Positions 12,918-26,204 of a stretch of 64,000 nt of DNA are shown here, in pieces. The number at the start of each line of letters is the position of its first letter. The first letter of the stretch is position 1. This DNA comes from Pegea sp. RAD2-039 (Eukaryota; Chordata; Thaliacea; Salpida; Salpidae). The DNA is taken from positions 372,001-436,000 of the forward strand of contig JAQGEQ010000289.1 of the NCBI GenBank assembly GCA_034620365.1, written 5' to 3'. Position numbers and translations under genes: made by a program. Below the pieces are notes generated by a model that worked only from the letters and a program-made list of their open reading frames with translations, was not told the DNA's origin and did no database searches.

Positions 12918-14065
12918 TTTTAGAAGAAAAACGTTTTGTCAAAATAAATGTATTTGCTAGACAATACTCAATTTATCAAAGTCTGGATTACTTGATGATC
13001 AGAACTTATTTAATCCAATTATTTTTTACTAAGTAAAAAATCTCTGATTAAATTTCTGTCAAAAGTTTTTCCTCTGGGACTGAATTAGTGAAATACAATT
13101 TTTAATTTCGACTATGAAGTTGTTCTAAAACTTTAATTTCCAATTTTATTAACTTCAACTCAGTTTAATTAAAAACAAAACTTGTCAACTATCATTAAAG
13201 TCTCATTCATAACTTCTTAAAATTTGTAAAAGTTGTTTTCTTGAAAAAATATTAAAACAAATTTACTTTAGGTTTCAGGAAATTAAATGTGAAGGTGGGA
13301 AATTGGTGAGTTTTTTTGTGTTCTGAGCCTTTTTCATGGTTCTTTTGTTGTTAAACATTAACTTCTACTTGAACAACTTTATTTAAACTTTTAAAAACGT
13401 CATCAGAAGCTAGAAACAGTAAAAAGAACAAATCAGATGACGTCATCAAATCGGTGGCTATGTTTGAACAAGAAAGCGAAAGTTCAAAAACAAATTTGTT
13501 TAAAATGATTTTCTAGTGAGAATTGTGAATGTGAGAAGATCTGATGAAGTTATTAGACTTACTCATCAATCCAGTTCATCAAATTCCGGATTATCCTTGT
13601 CTATAATCTTGAAACTTGATACTTCATTTGCATAATTGCGTCTTATGCCACTATTAAGTGCTTTAATTTTTATTCTTCATTAATATGACTCTAGTACCAT
13701 ACACAAGTTCTTTATAGATTGAAAATCAGTTATTTGAAATGTGATCTTCATGCAGTTCTTTAATCTTTAGCGAAAACCCTTTTCGATAATCTCTTCTAAA
13801 AGCTTTTTAGCGCCACCTACCGGCTTTTGGTGTTCCCTCTTACGTCTAATTTTGTAGTTTTTTTGGAAATTGTTGTCAGCATAAGCTTAGATTTAAAAAA
13901 TTGAATTAATTTTTACGCATCAATTTAAGAGTTGGATTTTATGAAACTGATAACTTGTAACATTATTTAGAAAATAACTTTCAGTTGCTACTAAAGTTTT
14001 AGTTGCTATGCAAACTGTTAAGTTTATTCTCTACTTGTTGCAGCTATCCGTTGAGATTAAAGATT
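12918..14065. other. intergenic or intronic, AT-rich
   Basis: Upstream side of the CIB gene. Nothing coding is visible. One TGACGTCA lies near 13439, in a slightly GC-richer patch. Confidence 0.5.
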
Positions 14066-14231
14066 GAATTTAGAGCTTCAAGCTACAACAGGAAGCAAAG
14101 GAGATGACGTCACGATTGCCTCTTGTCTGCAAGAAAGTTTAAAAGTACAAAAAAAACATCCGCACTATGGCGTGATTCAATTTTATTCCAAAGATGAAAA
14201 GTTTCAATCTAGAATGATTACTCATATACTT
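14066..14231 (+). CDS. possible orphan exon, unrecognised
   Basis: An open stretch with an acceptor candidate (TTTAG at about 14072) and donor GAG|GTAGGA at 14231/14232. Its composition is more codon-like than its surroundings and the translation includes HPHYGVIQFYSKDEKFQ. It contains an in-frame TGACGTCA read as DDVT, as several real exons here do. I do not recognise the family, and it does not join in frame to the exon at 11907-12072. Confidence 0.25.
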
Positions 14232-15316
14232 GAGGTAGGAGAATAAAAAAATAGATAAAAATGAAATTATTTGTGTCTTAAAGTAAGTTAAATTGAAAAA
14301 ATCGTACTTGGAACAAATTTTTAACAGTTTTTTTAGTTAGTTTCAAACCCAAGATCTGTTTTAAGTAATCAAAAAACGAATTTAATTTATTGTTGAAATT
14401 GTTTGTTTCAGTTTCGATAAATAATAAATAAGTTGAAGCTGTCATTGTTGAAATTGTAATATTCAAATAATTTACTTCAAAATATGTTGACGTCTGCACT
14501 AATGAGAAAGTCAAACTGAATTCAATCAAAAAACGAAAAAAAAGTTATCTGAAAATAGCTTCAAAACTTTTATAAACAACAAATAAATGAGAAAAAAATT
14601 GAAACAACTCTCAGATCTCAACTAAAAGTCTCTCAATCACGTTTGACTTTATTTTAAGAAGTCATAAAACAATTAAAGTCTTAAAGAATGGTTGCCTGGT
14701 TACGAAAAAAGCAGAAAGTCACGATGATACCAAAGAAGCACATTGTGGTTCACAAAAAGAATTGAAATAAAAGAATAAGAAAAAAAAAATGAAATTTTTA
14801 GTTAAAAATTTACTATTGTGTTGAAGGCTGTGAAAAGTTCAGATTAAAAACGAAAATGTTTCAATCATAAGTTTTAGCATTCGATGGTTTGAAATAATGC
14901 ATCGGTTTAGGTGATGTCGACATATAAGCGTGATGTGTACATGGATTAAAAGGTCTAATTAATCAGATGATTGAGATTTCAACATCTAATCGGAAATTTT
15001 AGAAATCACAAATTGACCTTTTGTATCTCAACAAAACACCAAATAACCCCCAAAAAAAAAAAAAATTTCGACAAATAAACAAAAAAGATTGAAAGAAAGT
15101 GATAAGCAAGAATTGAAAACAAGTGAGCTAGCACAGCATCAGATGATGAAGTGGGGAGGATGAAGACCTTTCAATTCATGAATGAAATGCATTTCCTCTC
15201 ATTCAATCCAGATCTTAACTAAACCATCATCATCATCCTTCATATCCGTTCATCAATGTCATTTTCAAGTAAGTTTTCGATAGCAACTACCAAACATCAT
15301 CTAACTTACTGCTCCA
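14232..15316. other. non-coding, AT-rich
   Basis: No exon can be supported. A/T-rich tracts include a long A run at about 15052-15064. An X-box-like GTTGCCTGGTTAC occurs near 14691. Confidence 0.5.
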
Positions 15317-15317
15317 T

Positions 15318-15475
15318 GACGTCATCACTTTGCTCTTCCTCTCTTAGACTTGATCGATGTAAATTGCAACCCCTGATTTTAATTACGCGATCTATTTGTT
15401 GCCGCGATTGAACCTTAACAGCACTGACATCACCTTCTTGGTCATCGTGTTTTGACCATATTCGTGAAAATAATG
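15318..15475 (-). CDS. possible orphan exon, unrecognised
   Basis: Read on the minus strand, this is open over about 50 codons with hydrophilic, codon-like content (for example VQSRQQIDRVIKIRG and REEEQSDDV) and ends in a good GTAAGT donor near 15311. The acceptor is unclear: a stop lies just upstream in the same frame, and only a weak internal AG (TGTTAAG) would rescue it. A second coding-like stretch lies at about 15590-15722 on the same strand. This may be the start of a small gene, family unknown. Confidence 0.25.
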
Positions 15476-15799
15476 TTTTAGTCGAAGAGTAGCGTCATTA
15501 CTTCGAAATGACGTCATTACTGAGTAAGAAAACATCTGAGTAAATTTGAAAAATGTTTCACCCACAATGTATTCATAACAGCTACCTCCATGTTGCCTAG
15601 TAACATGATCGCGAACAAACTCAATTTCCTGTCAAGCACGCTGCTATAATAGATGGAAATTTTCGTTTTTAAGATCCGCCTTCGTAATAAAAGAATGCTG
15701 CCTAAAATGGCGTCCTCATCAAAAGTCTTCACTCGACAGGATATGACGTAGTTCGACGTAAAGCTTCTCTTCTTATTCTTTTTATCACGATGACGATGT

Positions 15800-16858
15800 C
15801 TATCTTGTAGGTCATATCTTCTTTTCTAATTTATTTTATGAAAATAATTAGAAATTGAAAAAGTCTGATCGGGTATTTTCGCATTTAATTCACGAAATAA
15901 TCAATTTTTGTTTTTATTTTAATCTTTATAATTTTATAAGTTTTGAAATTTTGAGAAGTTTTTTGAACTAATTTTTCTACGAGTTGCGAAATTGTAAAAC
16001 TATTTTGATTGAAACAACTATTGACTTTTACTTTGATAGAACTTTGATTAAACTGAAATCGAATCTCTTTTAATCATAAAGTTTCTCAAGTTTCTTGGTA
16101 ATGTTTAGTCTGATTTTCTAACAATAGATTTAACAAAGTTTATATTTGGATTAACAACGAGTAAAACAATATCAAATTCTATTTATCAAAATGTGTCGAA
16201 ACAACTTTTCTAACTTGTGTTTCGTAAACGAAACATAATCTCAATTACCACTCCGATGTCCTGCCTCTTAATATGCAACAAATATTTTCATTAATCAAAA
16301 ACGGTTTTCTAATAACCACTTGAACAAGCAAATGGCTACAAATGAAATAAACAACCACATCTTCATCATCTATATCTGATTTTAATCAAAACGAAACAAA
16401 AAGGCAAAGAACAAGAGCGTGGAGTTGCACTGAAGAGTTGCATGCTCGAATCATTTGAACACTTGACAGACAAGGGACTTTGACGAGACGATATGACAAA
16501 GTGTTATTAAGGTCAAGTTACAAGTTAATAATCAAAACATTTAAAGATTTTGAAAAGTTGTGACAAGTATAAGAGGTGACAATTTGATAGCTTTATTAGA
16601 AGTTTTATTATGTTGCAATACAAGCCGCTATTAAAAGAAAGGCAAATAAAAGAATGAAATTTATCGGTGGTGCAATTGATGCAAGTCGCCTCTTGGTTAC
16701 ATGATTGCCAATGTGAAAGCAAGACTTATTTTTTGTCAAATCAGTTGTTGATATATTGAAGAACGATGAAAATTGTTTACATTTAAAATCAGGCGCCGAA
16801 AACGGTGTTTAGATTTAGCTGTACAAGATATTTGCTACAAATGAAATGTCTCAAAGTC
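15800..16858. other. non-coding, AT-rich, downstream of SoxF
   Basis: No gene seen. It holds the 3' flank of SoxF. No TGACGTCA occurs in this stretch. Confidence 0.5.
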
Positions 16859-19762
16859 TTAGATCTCTACATTCATGATCAGATCTGAATCTTGTGTTTC
16901 CTCACTCTGAGTCCCCATAATTGACTGAATGTTGGAAGAAACTGAGTATTCTGGTTTTACTATTAATGCCTCTTGATCCACAGCAGTCGAAATCTGATCT
17001 TTAGAGGAAGAGCTATTCTCATAATAAGATGAAGAAGTTGGGATGATGCCTGGATTGTATGAAGGAAGAAGAGATTGCTTAGGAACAAACAGGTTCGGTT
17101 GTTCCCCTGAATAGAGATCAAATTGTTCTATTTCATATGATTGTGACGTAGAAGGACTTGGTTGATAACTTTCACTGGATGAAGGAAAAGCGCGATGATA
17201 ATCAGCAAGATCTGAGCTACATGCTCCTCGATAGTAAGATTCGTAGCTGGTAGGTGTCGGGATACTTTGTGGCTGGCTATAAGGATCATTCAGGTAATGA
17301 TAATCCAATTTATTTTCAGTTAAATTGTAACTAGATGATTGGTCATTATAAGAACCATAAGTGAGATGTTGTGAGGTTGAATGGTTGATGACGTTCTTCT
17401 CGGCTCGAAATGGATAAATTGGTGAGCTGTAGTTGTTGGATACTACTGTTTGTTCACTGACATCTCCTAACATATGCTGGTTAACTGATCTATACGTTAC
17501 TGACTTGCTTGTTGACGGAGTGTTTTCCAGAGATGTGTATCTTTGATAGAGATGACTACTATCTATTTGAGAGAGTTTTTGTTGAGAGTTTGGTTGAGAT
17601 GAGCTCCAAGGAGTAAAGTAACTGAACGAAGAAGTTGGGTTTCCTTGGATGCGAGATCTCATGCCGGTACTTGCTCTGAAAGATTTACTGATTGATATTT
17701 GATAAATTATTAGGATTGAATTTTGTTGAAAATTATTTAGAAATGAAGTCAGTTTGGAAGTAACTTACAAGTCAACACATCTCCTTTTATCTTCTATTGA
17801 TGATGGAGAAGTCAACTTACGCCTCCGGGACTTTGGTTCCTGTAAAAAGATGATTAATAAAAAAGTACCTTGAAACACTAAAATGCAAACAATGGAAAAA
17901 ATAGATTTTTAATTAAAAACAAAATAGTAACACTATTTCAGCACCTTAGGCTTACGGCGTGGTCGGTACTTATAATCTGGATGCTCTTTCATATGATTCA
18001 GACGCAATTTATCAGCCTCCTTATTGAAAGGCAGCTTTTCTTCTGCAGACATTTCCTTCCATTTCTTTCCTAGAAAGAAAAAAAAGTTCAGAAATTGAAA
18101 ACAGGATTAGTTAATTGAGTTAAAACTGAATCAATTTCAATGTAGCATCTTATCAACTCTACTTGAATTAATTTTGATACTTTTTTTGAGATCTTTTTTT
18201 GTGAGATAAATAAAAACTTCCAAATCTGTTGCTGAAGATGACTAAGGAAGTAATTAATCAAAAATCAGAAATGGAATCAAGAAACAAACAGCTTTGAATG
18301 CATTCTGGAAAATCAAGCCAATAAAAGGAAAAAAGCTCAAGTTTCAGTCGGTTACTGAATGTTACTTGCATTAAAACGATGAAGGTTTGGATATAACTCA
18401 TGTTAATACAACAAAAATTAAAATAACCGAAATCTGAGCCACTGCTCAAGTAAAATCTAATTTATCATAATGAATTTGACTGGCCTGTAATTTGTATTGT
18501 AGGATACTCACGATTTTCTAATTACTTTTTAGTATTAGTTACTAGTTGAAGTACATCAAAATAGAAAGAGTTTTATTAGAAGCTTTACATATTCATGATA
18601 TCTATTAAAATCTCATAGAGGTTTATTCAAGTTACGTTTCCTTTTCATTTAAATGTCAATTTACAATTTTATTTTCCACTTTTTACATTTCATTGAAATT
18701 CAATCAAACATTAACATCTTTATTTGACAGCCTCTATTACTCTACATTCAGATTTTGCTATTATATAAACTATTGACAAAAAGCTTAAAATAACTGGAAG
18801 AAGTAACAGAAGTTTTTCTTCCTTTTCTACATCATTCGCAAAAGGAAGAAAGATGTTTATTTTCCGCCTTGCCAAAATATCACTAGCGATATTTTTAATT
18901 TCTACTTTTTTAAATTTCACATCAACTTACAATTTGCATTGTTACTTAGCAACAAGCTTCACTTTCGATTTGCCATTCTTTAACGCCCACCCTCGAAGTG
19001 ATACGTCACAACACTCACCTAGCATTTTACTGAGCTCGGCGTTATGTAGGTCAGGGTTGTCCTGGGCCATTCTCTTTCTTTCATGCTTTGCCCAGCACAT
19101 GAAAGCGTTCATGGGTCTCCGAATCCGTTCATCGTCGTTCTATTTGATCAACAGCGTCAATGACGTAAGAACGCTATTTCGTTACCAACCTTTTTATTAT
19201 TCTTTGAAATGTTCTCGACTCGTGAAGCTCTTGGCTTCGGTTGAAGGTCGTCATGAGCGCGCGACGCGTACAGTTGATGAGATAAGTCGGTAGTTGGTTG
19301 TGATCCTGTTGAGGTGCTTGCCACATATGTTGGACAAATCTGGTAGGGGTAGTTGTAGCGATAATAACTAGGGTCCGGGGCAGTAGCTCCTAGCATGTTG
19401 CTAGGCAACCAATTAGTGGTCGGTTGTTGATAGGGAAGCATTGTGGAGCCTCCTGTGTCATAAGCGGAGGGGCAAATAAGGGGGGTTGATGATGTGAGGT
19501 TATAGGTGGAGGCAGTGATGTCAGTGCTGTCTAATGACGTCATTTGCGCGGTTTGTTGCGCAATTGGGAAGGAAGAAGTTTCCAGGTAGCTTTTATGGGT
19601 TTGGAAGCCGGTTGAAGGGTTTGTTGGAGCAGCTAATTGGTCCATCATTGCCGGAAAGGGACGCGTAAAATCTTCAGTGACTGGAGTATTTGGGTAAGGC
19701 AAAATACTGTTGACGCAAGTTGGCGGGTTAGTTTGTGAAAAATGAATAATTCCGCTGGCCAT
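16859..19762 (-). CDS. SoxF: SoxF-group HMG-box transcription factor
   Basis: Five exons: 19762-19190, 19139-19019, 18069-17945, 17839-17769, 17675-16859, in phase, 568 residues. The ATG at 19762 is chosen because the open frame upstream has only a TTG. The HMG box covers about residues 196-270 and contains [24 protein letters not shown] and [14 protein letters not shown]. The [12 protein letters not shown] block and RIRR start are typical of SoxF (Sox7/17/18) rather than SoxB, C or E. Unusually, the MNAFMVW position is Cys (MNAFMCW). A basic RRRK segment (exon 4) could be a second nuclear signal. The long Ser/Tyr/Pro-rich C-terminus is a likely activation domain; its EIEQFDLY may correspond to the SoxF beta-catenin-contacting motif. 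The box is interrupted at the G of KMLG|K by an intron of about 950 bp. SoxF factors control endoderm, endothelial or epithelial programmes in other animals. Confidence 0.93.
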
Positions 19763-22700
19763 TGTCGAAAAGTTCAAGTTTCTATTTCAACTAATCTGAA
19801 AAATAAATTGATTACTGACATTAAAAATAAAAAATAAAAACAGCTTCAATTAACTGAAAAGCAACTAGTAATAGCTGACACAAAAAGTTGTTATTTGATA
19901 GCTTATCGGAGTTACTTAGTGTGTTGAGCAGCTTATAGTTTATAAAACAGTAAAAGGAAATTGTTAGTTACTGGCGATAGAATGGGTATCGTATCATCTA
20001 CAACTTTCTTCCACCTTATACTCGAACCTCATCTTTAATTAAAAAGCATCTCAACAACAACTTCTAACTTAAACCTTTTTTCAATTATTCTTGTAATTAA
20101 AATCGTTGATGAAAAGTCCAGCTTCAGGACCAGTGTTGTTGAGTGCAAGCTATTCAACTGTTGCAATCTTTTTAATAACGTTTAATTCCGTCTAAATCTC
20201 TCATCTTATCAATACTTCTATTTCTTATATTAACCCTCTTTTTTTTCCGTTCTCTTTTTCATATGTTCGCCTTCTATTTCAGTGGGGCTTGTTTCTTTGT
20301 TGCTACTGACGTCACTATGACATCATCAAAACTGACTGCCTATATAACAATAGAAAACCCGTATCTCACACAAATTTCTTCTGATTAATTTGTGAATCAA
20401 AAGAAGATTGATTAATTAACAACTTTAAATTACTTCAACTTCAAATTTTTAAAATAATTTCTCAGCTAGTTAGCTAAACGAGCTAGTTAGCCATAAGCTG
20501 CTGATCGATGTCTAGGTTGTCAACTCGCGAACACTTTTACTGTATATAGAGCTTGTCATTTATGTTATTCACTGAAAGCCCCATGAATAAGTGGTTTTAA
20601 AAATTGTTTCGACATTTCCTCTCCTTTTTATAATATCTATTTGATTGGTATTTTGATTTTTAATTTAAAAAACTATAATAATAAATATTGGATTTGCATC
20701 ACCTAGAAAAGATGAGGAGACCTAAAAATAAATCAAATTTTCTTTTTAATCATTTAAAATAATCATTTTTTGTATTTTAATACTTATCATTATATATATT
20801 TATTGTCATCAAATAGTTTTGTGATTAACTTGAAACAGTTTAGTAAATGACAAATATGCTTATGAGGAAATTGTTTTGTTCATTTTATATTTTTTTTTTA
20901 ATTTACTTCAATTTGGTTCTGAAAAGTTTTTCATGAATATGTGAATAACAATTATTAAATAGTTTCAATTTAGAATCTTCTAAATGACAAGTTTTTTTTT
21001 TCTATTTCTATAATCGGAAACTGAATTTAAAAGTGGGAAATTGCTTGCTAATTGCGTACTAGATGTTTTTCAATTAAATATTACTGAAAACACTTTTTAA
21101 AAATTAGAAATTTTTTGACAGAAATACCAAATTAAAAAGTAGATTTAATAAAATTTTCCAATAATTCGAAATTAAGAACTTTTCAAAATAGAAATAATTA
21201 AAATATCAATTATTAGAAACATTAAAAAGTTTTAATTTAACTCTTCTTTTGAAATAAATTCAACAGAAATTATTAAATAAAATAAATAATAATTCTCATC
21301 GTAAAGTTTGATTCTAATCTGGATTTAATTCAATTTTCGATCTTGATAAAATGCTTTAAGTAGAATATTAGTTTATGATAATTAATTAAAAAGTTTTAAA
21401 CCTGTTAATATATGTACTTGAATCGTTATTTTGAAACTTCTTATTAAAAAGTATTTAACAATTTAAAATATTCAGAGTCAAAATTGAAATCATGATTTCA
21501 TCAGTTTATAGATAATCAATTTGAAGAACAACTTCTCAGAAACTAGTTACAACAGTTTGGTTTCGATTGAAATTAGGAACCAATAGCGTTTTCTAGCGGA
21601 AATATTATTAATCAATCGCTTAATCTATAATTTGAGATTTAAAACTCAGCTAACCAATACTAGTATTGACATTTAATATTATTTTTCAAACTTTTCTCAG
21701 ATTTCTATTACTCTAATTTTTCCCAATTACTCAACTGTCCTCAAACTCATTTCTTGTTGTCAAACTATTCTAACATTTTTTCACGATTGTTTTGATTATA
21801 GATAAATCATCTACGTTTATATGTTCAATTAGTGCATGATTAATATCAGTCTCTTTATTATTTTACTAATTATTTTAAAGTAATGCTAAAGGTGAAGTAA
21901 AGCGAAAGTTTTCAAGATTCAAGTGCTTGAAGGTCTATGTGAAGTAGCGCATACCTAACACACGGAAGACTTCGGGTTCAAGCTCGACACATATTAGTAA
22001 CAAGAAAATTTTTATAAAAACTCGGGTACCTTGTTAGTCTACTTTACGACAAATTCTACGGAAAAATTTACTTAGTTAAAATTAACAAAAAATATTCTTT
22101 ATTACTTTATTAAAATAAGAATATTTTACAAAAGTTAGAATAATTTTGTTAAACTATTTGATTTAGATGTAATTGTTGCAGTAGTAAGTATACTAAAGTT
22201 GGAAACAAGACTAATTTGCTACTCTAAGCTTAACGATAGTATAAACTTCTAACTTTTAAAAGCATCAAACGAAATTGTATAAAAATTTTCTGCAAAACAA
22301 GAAAGTGGTTATTAAGATGAAAAAGTACAACTTTTCAGTATTCCCCTTTCTTGTGAAATAATATCGAGTTCAAGAGTTTTTAAAACATTTCTAACTTCAA
22401 TTTGATGATTAAATTAAAACTGAAAGCATATTTTAAATATTCCAATACATGATAAAAAGTTGTACAAATATCAACTTGTTGAGATCTCTGCCAATAATTT
22501 ATCTTATTTGAGTTTTTAAATTGATAAAAAGTTAGAAATGAAAATCAAACTAAATTAATTAACTAATTACTAGTGCAATCCACATATTGGAAAGTTTCTG
22601 TATATCTTAAATTTGATTTTAGATATTTACGAAACTAAACAGTTTAAAAGCTTTAAAAAATCTCCAAATTGTAAAGAAAAATTTTGACAGACTTTCTCGC

Positions 22701-22875
22701 TTAGTTGAAAGACTCGAAGAGATACTTGAAGATTCTGATCTGTGATTCTTTGATCCGCCAGAAAACTATTTGTTTTTATTTAGTTTATGACAAATGTGAA
22801 AAATTTATATTAAAATAAAAAAAATATTTTGAAAGTTTCCAAGTAAAAGAGTATCGCTTTGCAACCAAGTGGATC
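19763..22875. other. upstream region of SoxF and AT-rich desert
   Basis: No coding exon found. A compact patch at 20280-20350 holds TGACGTCA, a TATATAA-type box and a CATCATCA run; it could be a promoter, but I cannot assign the strand. The rest is very AT-rich, apart from the tRNA-like element near 21.93 kb. Confidence 0.45.
21932..21991 (+). repeat. tRNA-Val-like pseudogene or SINE head
   Basis: A GC-richer island in AT-rich DNA contains ACCTAACACACGG, which matches the anticodon arm of tRNA-Val(AAC), followed by a B-box-like GGGTTCAAGCTC. The acceptor stem does not pair and the D arm is degraded, so it is not a functional tRNA. It is probably a tRNA-derived repeat or dead copy. Confidence 0.45.
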
Positions 22876-23357
22876 ACACGTGACAATCCCAAATCTACCA
22901 CGTGACAATCCCAATCTACCACGTGACAATCCCAAATCTACCACGTGACAATTCCAATCTACCACGTGACAATCCCAAATCTACCACGTGACAATCCCAA
23001 ATCTACCACGTGACAATCCCAAATCTACCACGTGACAATCCCAATCTACCACGTGACAATTCCAATCTACCACGTGACAATCCCAATCTACCACGTGACA
23101 ATCCCAAATCTACCACGTGACAATCCCAATCTACCACGTGACAATCTCAAATCTACCACGTCACAATCCCAAATCTACCACGTGACAATCCCAATCTACC
23201 ACGTGACAATTCCAATCTACCACGTGACAATCCCAATCTACCACGTGACAATCCCAATCTACCACGTGACAATTCCAATCTACCACGTGACAATCCCAAA
23301 TCTGCCACGTCACAATCCCAAATCTACCACGTGACAATTCCAATCTACCACGTGACT
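22876..23357. repeat. 19/20-bp minisatellite, each unit carrying CACGTG
   Basis: About 24 tandem copies of a unit like CACGTGACAATCCCAATCTA, alternating 19 and 20 bp (CCCAATC or CCCAAATC). Nearly every unit keeps the E-box palindrome CACGTG; two have CACGTCAC. Open frames through it are by-products of the unit lengths. The array ends cleanly at a CACGTGACTACA junction. Confidence 0.95.
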
Positions 23358-23676
23358 ACATACATGATCATAATGACTACTTTCAAAAACTTATAAATAA
23401 TCTTAAAACTTGTTGATGATAATTTTGATAAAAATGTTCATGATGAAAATGTCAGGTGAAAGCACCTCCGCTAGTGCTTGATTGGTGAACAAAATGCAAG
23501 AAGTGATTGCTTGATTGCTTCAAGAACAAAATAGAAATGTTTGAAGAAAGCGATCAAGATAAAGTTGATTAGCTCGCAGAACATTTCATAAATGGCTTCA
23601 CATCGAATGAAGGCGACAAAGTATTTGAAGACTCCAGTGACGTCACCAGGCATCAAAGAGAAAAGGCAATAATTGT
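23358..23676. other. flank between minisatellite and SWAP-70-like gene
   Basis: No gene supported; one TGACGTCA near 23640. It contains the 3' flank of the minus-strand gene. Confidence 0.5.
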
Positions 23677-26204
23677 CTAAACAGTACTTCCTAATCTGAA
23701 AATATTTGAGGATTGGGGCAAGAGGGATGCATCTAAAGAGGATAATGACAAGTTATCAGATGATGACGTCGTTCGTGTATCATAGCAACTGTCGACGTCT
23801 CGTAATGAGAAAGGTGATTTAGAAGATTCCACATTTTGAATTGAGATCTTTAACTCCTAAAAGAATTAAAAATAAGATACTGATGAAGACACAAATTAAA
23901 AAGAAGATCAGATGAAGAAGATCAGATGAAGAAGATCAGATGAAAGGGATCAGATGAAGGGGATCAGATGAAGGTGATGAAGATGATGAAGATGAAGAAG
24001 ATCAGATGAAGAAGATCAGATGAAGAAGATCAGATGAAGGTGATGAAGAAGATCAGATGAAGGGGATCAGATTAGATGATGAAGATACTGACTTCAATTT
24101 GTTGTTTGATAGATCTTCTTTCTTGAGCATCGTCTTCTGCTGAGTCAGCAGTTTGTGATTGGATGAGACGACAAATACTTGTGACGTCATCACTATGACT
24201 TGATTGAAACCTATCAGAAGTGAGATGTGAAAAAGATGAGAAAAAAAGATGTAGAAACCTCAGAAGAAGCTCTTCATTTTTAATCTTCTTTTCTTCTCTA
24301 TGTTTACAAGAGATCTGGTGAAGACGATCAAACATCTGATCCATCTTCTTCAACATCTGTGTCCTGATCTTCCTCCTCATCTCACAAGCCTCAATCAGCT
24401 CCCTGATTTCTTCACGCTCCTGAAATTTATCATATATGCAAATGAGCACAAGGATCACAAAGATCACTTGTCGGATTGAAATCAGTGTCTGATGAGCTCT
24501 TTGAGCTTCGCGTCGTTTTCTCTCAACTTCTCGTGAACTCGATCGACGTCGAAATCGCTCTAATCGACGCTCGACCACTTCTGAGGACTTTGGCGTCATG
24601 CCTGAGTGATTTTCAAACGTCACAACCGATCATGGATGCGGGGAATCACCTGTTCGAAGCAGCTTGAGCGTGATGTCGATGATATTCACCCAAGTGTAAC
24701 ATTCGCGTTCACACAGCACCAGAAGGTCAAGTTCACGCGTAATTTTCAAATCGCCGTCTTTCTCCACTAACCGGAAGTGATACTTGCGCTCGTGGGTGGC
24801 CGGAAGTGACTGAAAGACGAGCAGAGGTTGATTCGAGAAGCGGAAGTGACGTCATAGACACACTTCGACATTCATCGATTGTTTCAGCTCAATTTGATCT
24901 TTGATCACAGAAAGATGACTTGAAGTGAAGAAGATCAGTTTATTGCGTCTCAGGACACACCATCGACGCTTCCACATCTCACCACGTTTTCTCACTTCCA
25001 CATATCCCTGCGATGACGTCATAAAGTCGCGATATTGCCGACGGATCTTATTACCGTCTTCGGAACATCACAGAATTCCATCAAACACAAACACTTGATG
25101 GCGCGATGGAATCGACGGGATTGGATCACGTGACTTCCAACCATATCGGTGGTGATGGAGAGAAGTTGTTGGAATGAAACCTAGAAATCGCGATGTGATT
25201 ACGTCATCGACTACCATGCTCACTTGATACTAACTAGTAGTAGACTACTAGAGGTGTAATCTTCAGCACATGTTGAGCTACTATCATCAGTTGATTGGTC
25301 GGAATGACTCCACGCTACTCCTAGACATGCCATCAGTTTACGCATGAGTAGTTCCGCCTGTAAACAAGCTCGGTCACGCTTCACTGGTTTCCGACTTTGA
25401 CTCACTTCTTCATAGTCAATTGATGGAGGATAGAAGGATGGAACCATAAGGCGACAAAAAATACAAAATAACCAAAAAATTGGTTCAATTTTCACCACTG
25501 GAACCACCGCTTCACATTCATCAATAAAAGGTGGCGCGAGATATTGTGATTTACAAAGTTGCCAGCAAGTGAAAACTATTTCCTCATAATTGATTGGCTC
25601 TTTGCTCAAAGTTTTCTGAAAGAATGATGAGAGGCTTGGAAAGTGAGATTAGTCGTTACCAGGACATGTTGTTGGAAGTGTTGGAAATTGAGGCAATTGT
25701 GATTGGTCGATATACTAGAAGATGAACTACTGAATTTATCTAATGCAACTAATAGTCTCTGAAAGTAAATGAGAAGCTGAAAGCTAGAAATTCAACTTCA
25801 ATTTCTTCACCGTGATCAACACTGAGCTATTTCGTTCATTCCTGCCTCGTTGTAGTGAATGATATGCAAGCCAGACAGGATTAAGAGTCGCGTCTCTATA
25901 GCAACGATGAAGTAGTTGACTTTTATCTGACGTCACACAGTTGGTCAACACGTCAATCACTGATAACTGGCTGACTGTTTTAAATTCAATAAAAAATTAA
26001 CAATTTTGTGAAACCATCCAAATGAAACTGACCGAGACCATCTTCAAGTTCAATATCAGTTAGGGGAAGTTCAACTTGAAAACTTCCTGATTTACGAAAC
26101 TTCTTTCTGTGGTCTTTTGGTGAGTTTGGAACCTTTTTATCTGATCCTTTTTTTCTCAAGGTATCATTTTCTAATGAAGTCAGATTATCTTTGTTGTTGG
26201 GCAT
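23677..26204 (-). CDS. SWAP-70/DEF6-like protein (PH domain and coiled coil)
   Basis: Eleven exons whose phases all close: 26204-26033, 25893-25811, 25758-25660, 25615-25235, 25180-25055, 25007-24864, 24809-24650, 24601-24468, 24419-24259, 24210-24093, 23856-23677; 585 residues, the length of human SWAP-70. Residues 1-57 are Lys-rich. Residues 58-287 follow the SWAP-70 N-terminal region (PVWLAYHSLQ; FTCWQLCKSQ; LLMRKLMACLG). The PH domain is residues 288-388 (GYVEVRKRGEMWKRRWCVL; NVESLP matches SWAP-70 CVESLP; the C-terminal helix WVNIIDITLKLL has the invariant Trp). Residues 389-540 form a charged coiled coil, then a Ser-rich tail (SSSDNLSLSSLDASLL). SWAP-70 and DEF6 bind PIP3 and activate Rac-type GTPases or bundle actin. 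The first 57 residues look unlike the vertebrate start. Assignment rests on order and motifs read by eye. Confidence 0.85.
23890..24075. repeat. GA-rich GATCAGATGAAG microsatellite in an intron
   Basis: Imperfect tandem copies of AGATCAGATGAAG with GATGAAGAT variants, inside the last intron (23857-24092) of the SWAP-70-like gene. The purine strand is the plus strand. Confidence 0.85.

Noticed and set aside
15681-15727. Start of a cytochrome b5 gene (MASSSKVFTRQ)
   Set aside because: Only about 15 codons before a stop and no HPGG-type haem exon follows.
23032-23343. Open frames of 60-100 codons on both strands in the CACGTG minisatellite
   Set aside because: They arise from the repeat; mixed 19- and 20-bp units shift the frame, and no splice or start context exists.
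22876-23357. Regular repeats resembling a CRISPR array
   Set aside because: Units are contiguous with no unique spacers, the host is an animal, and the variable part is one or two bases.
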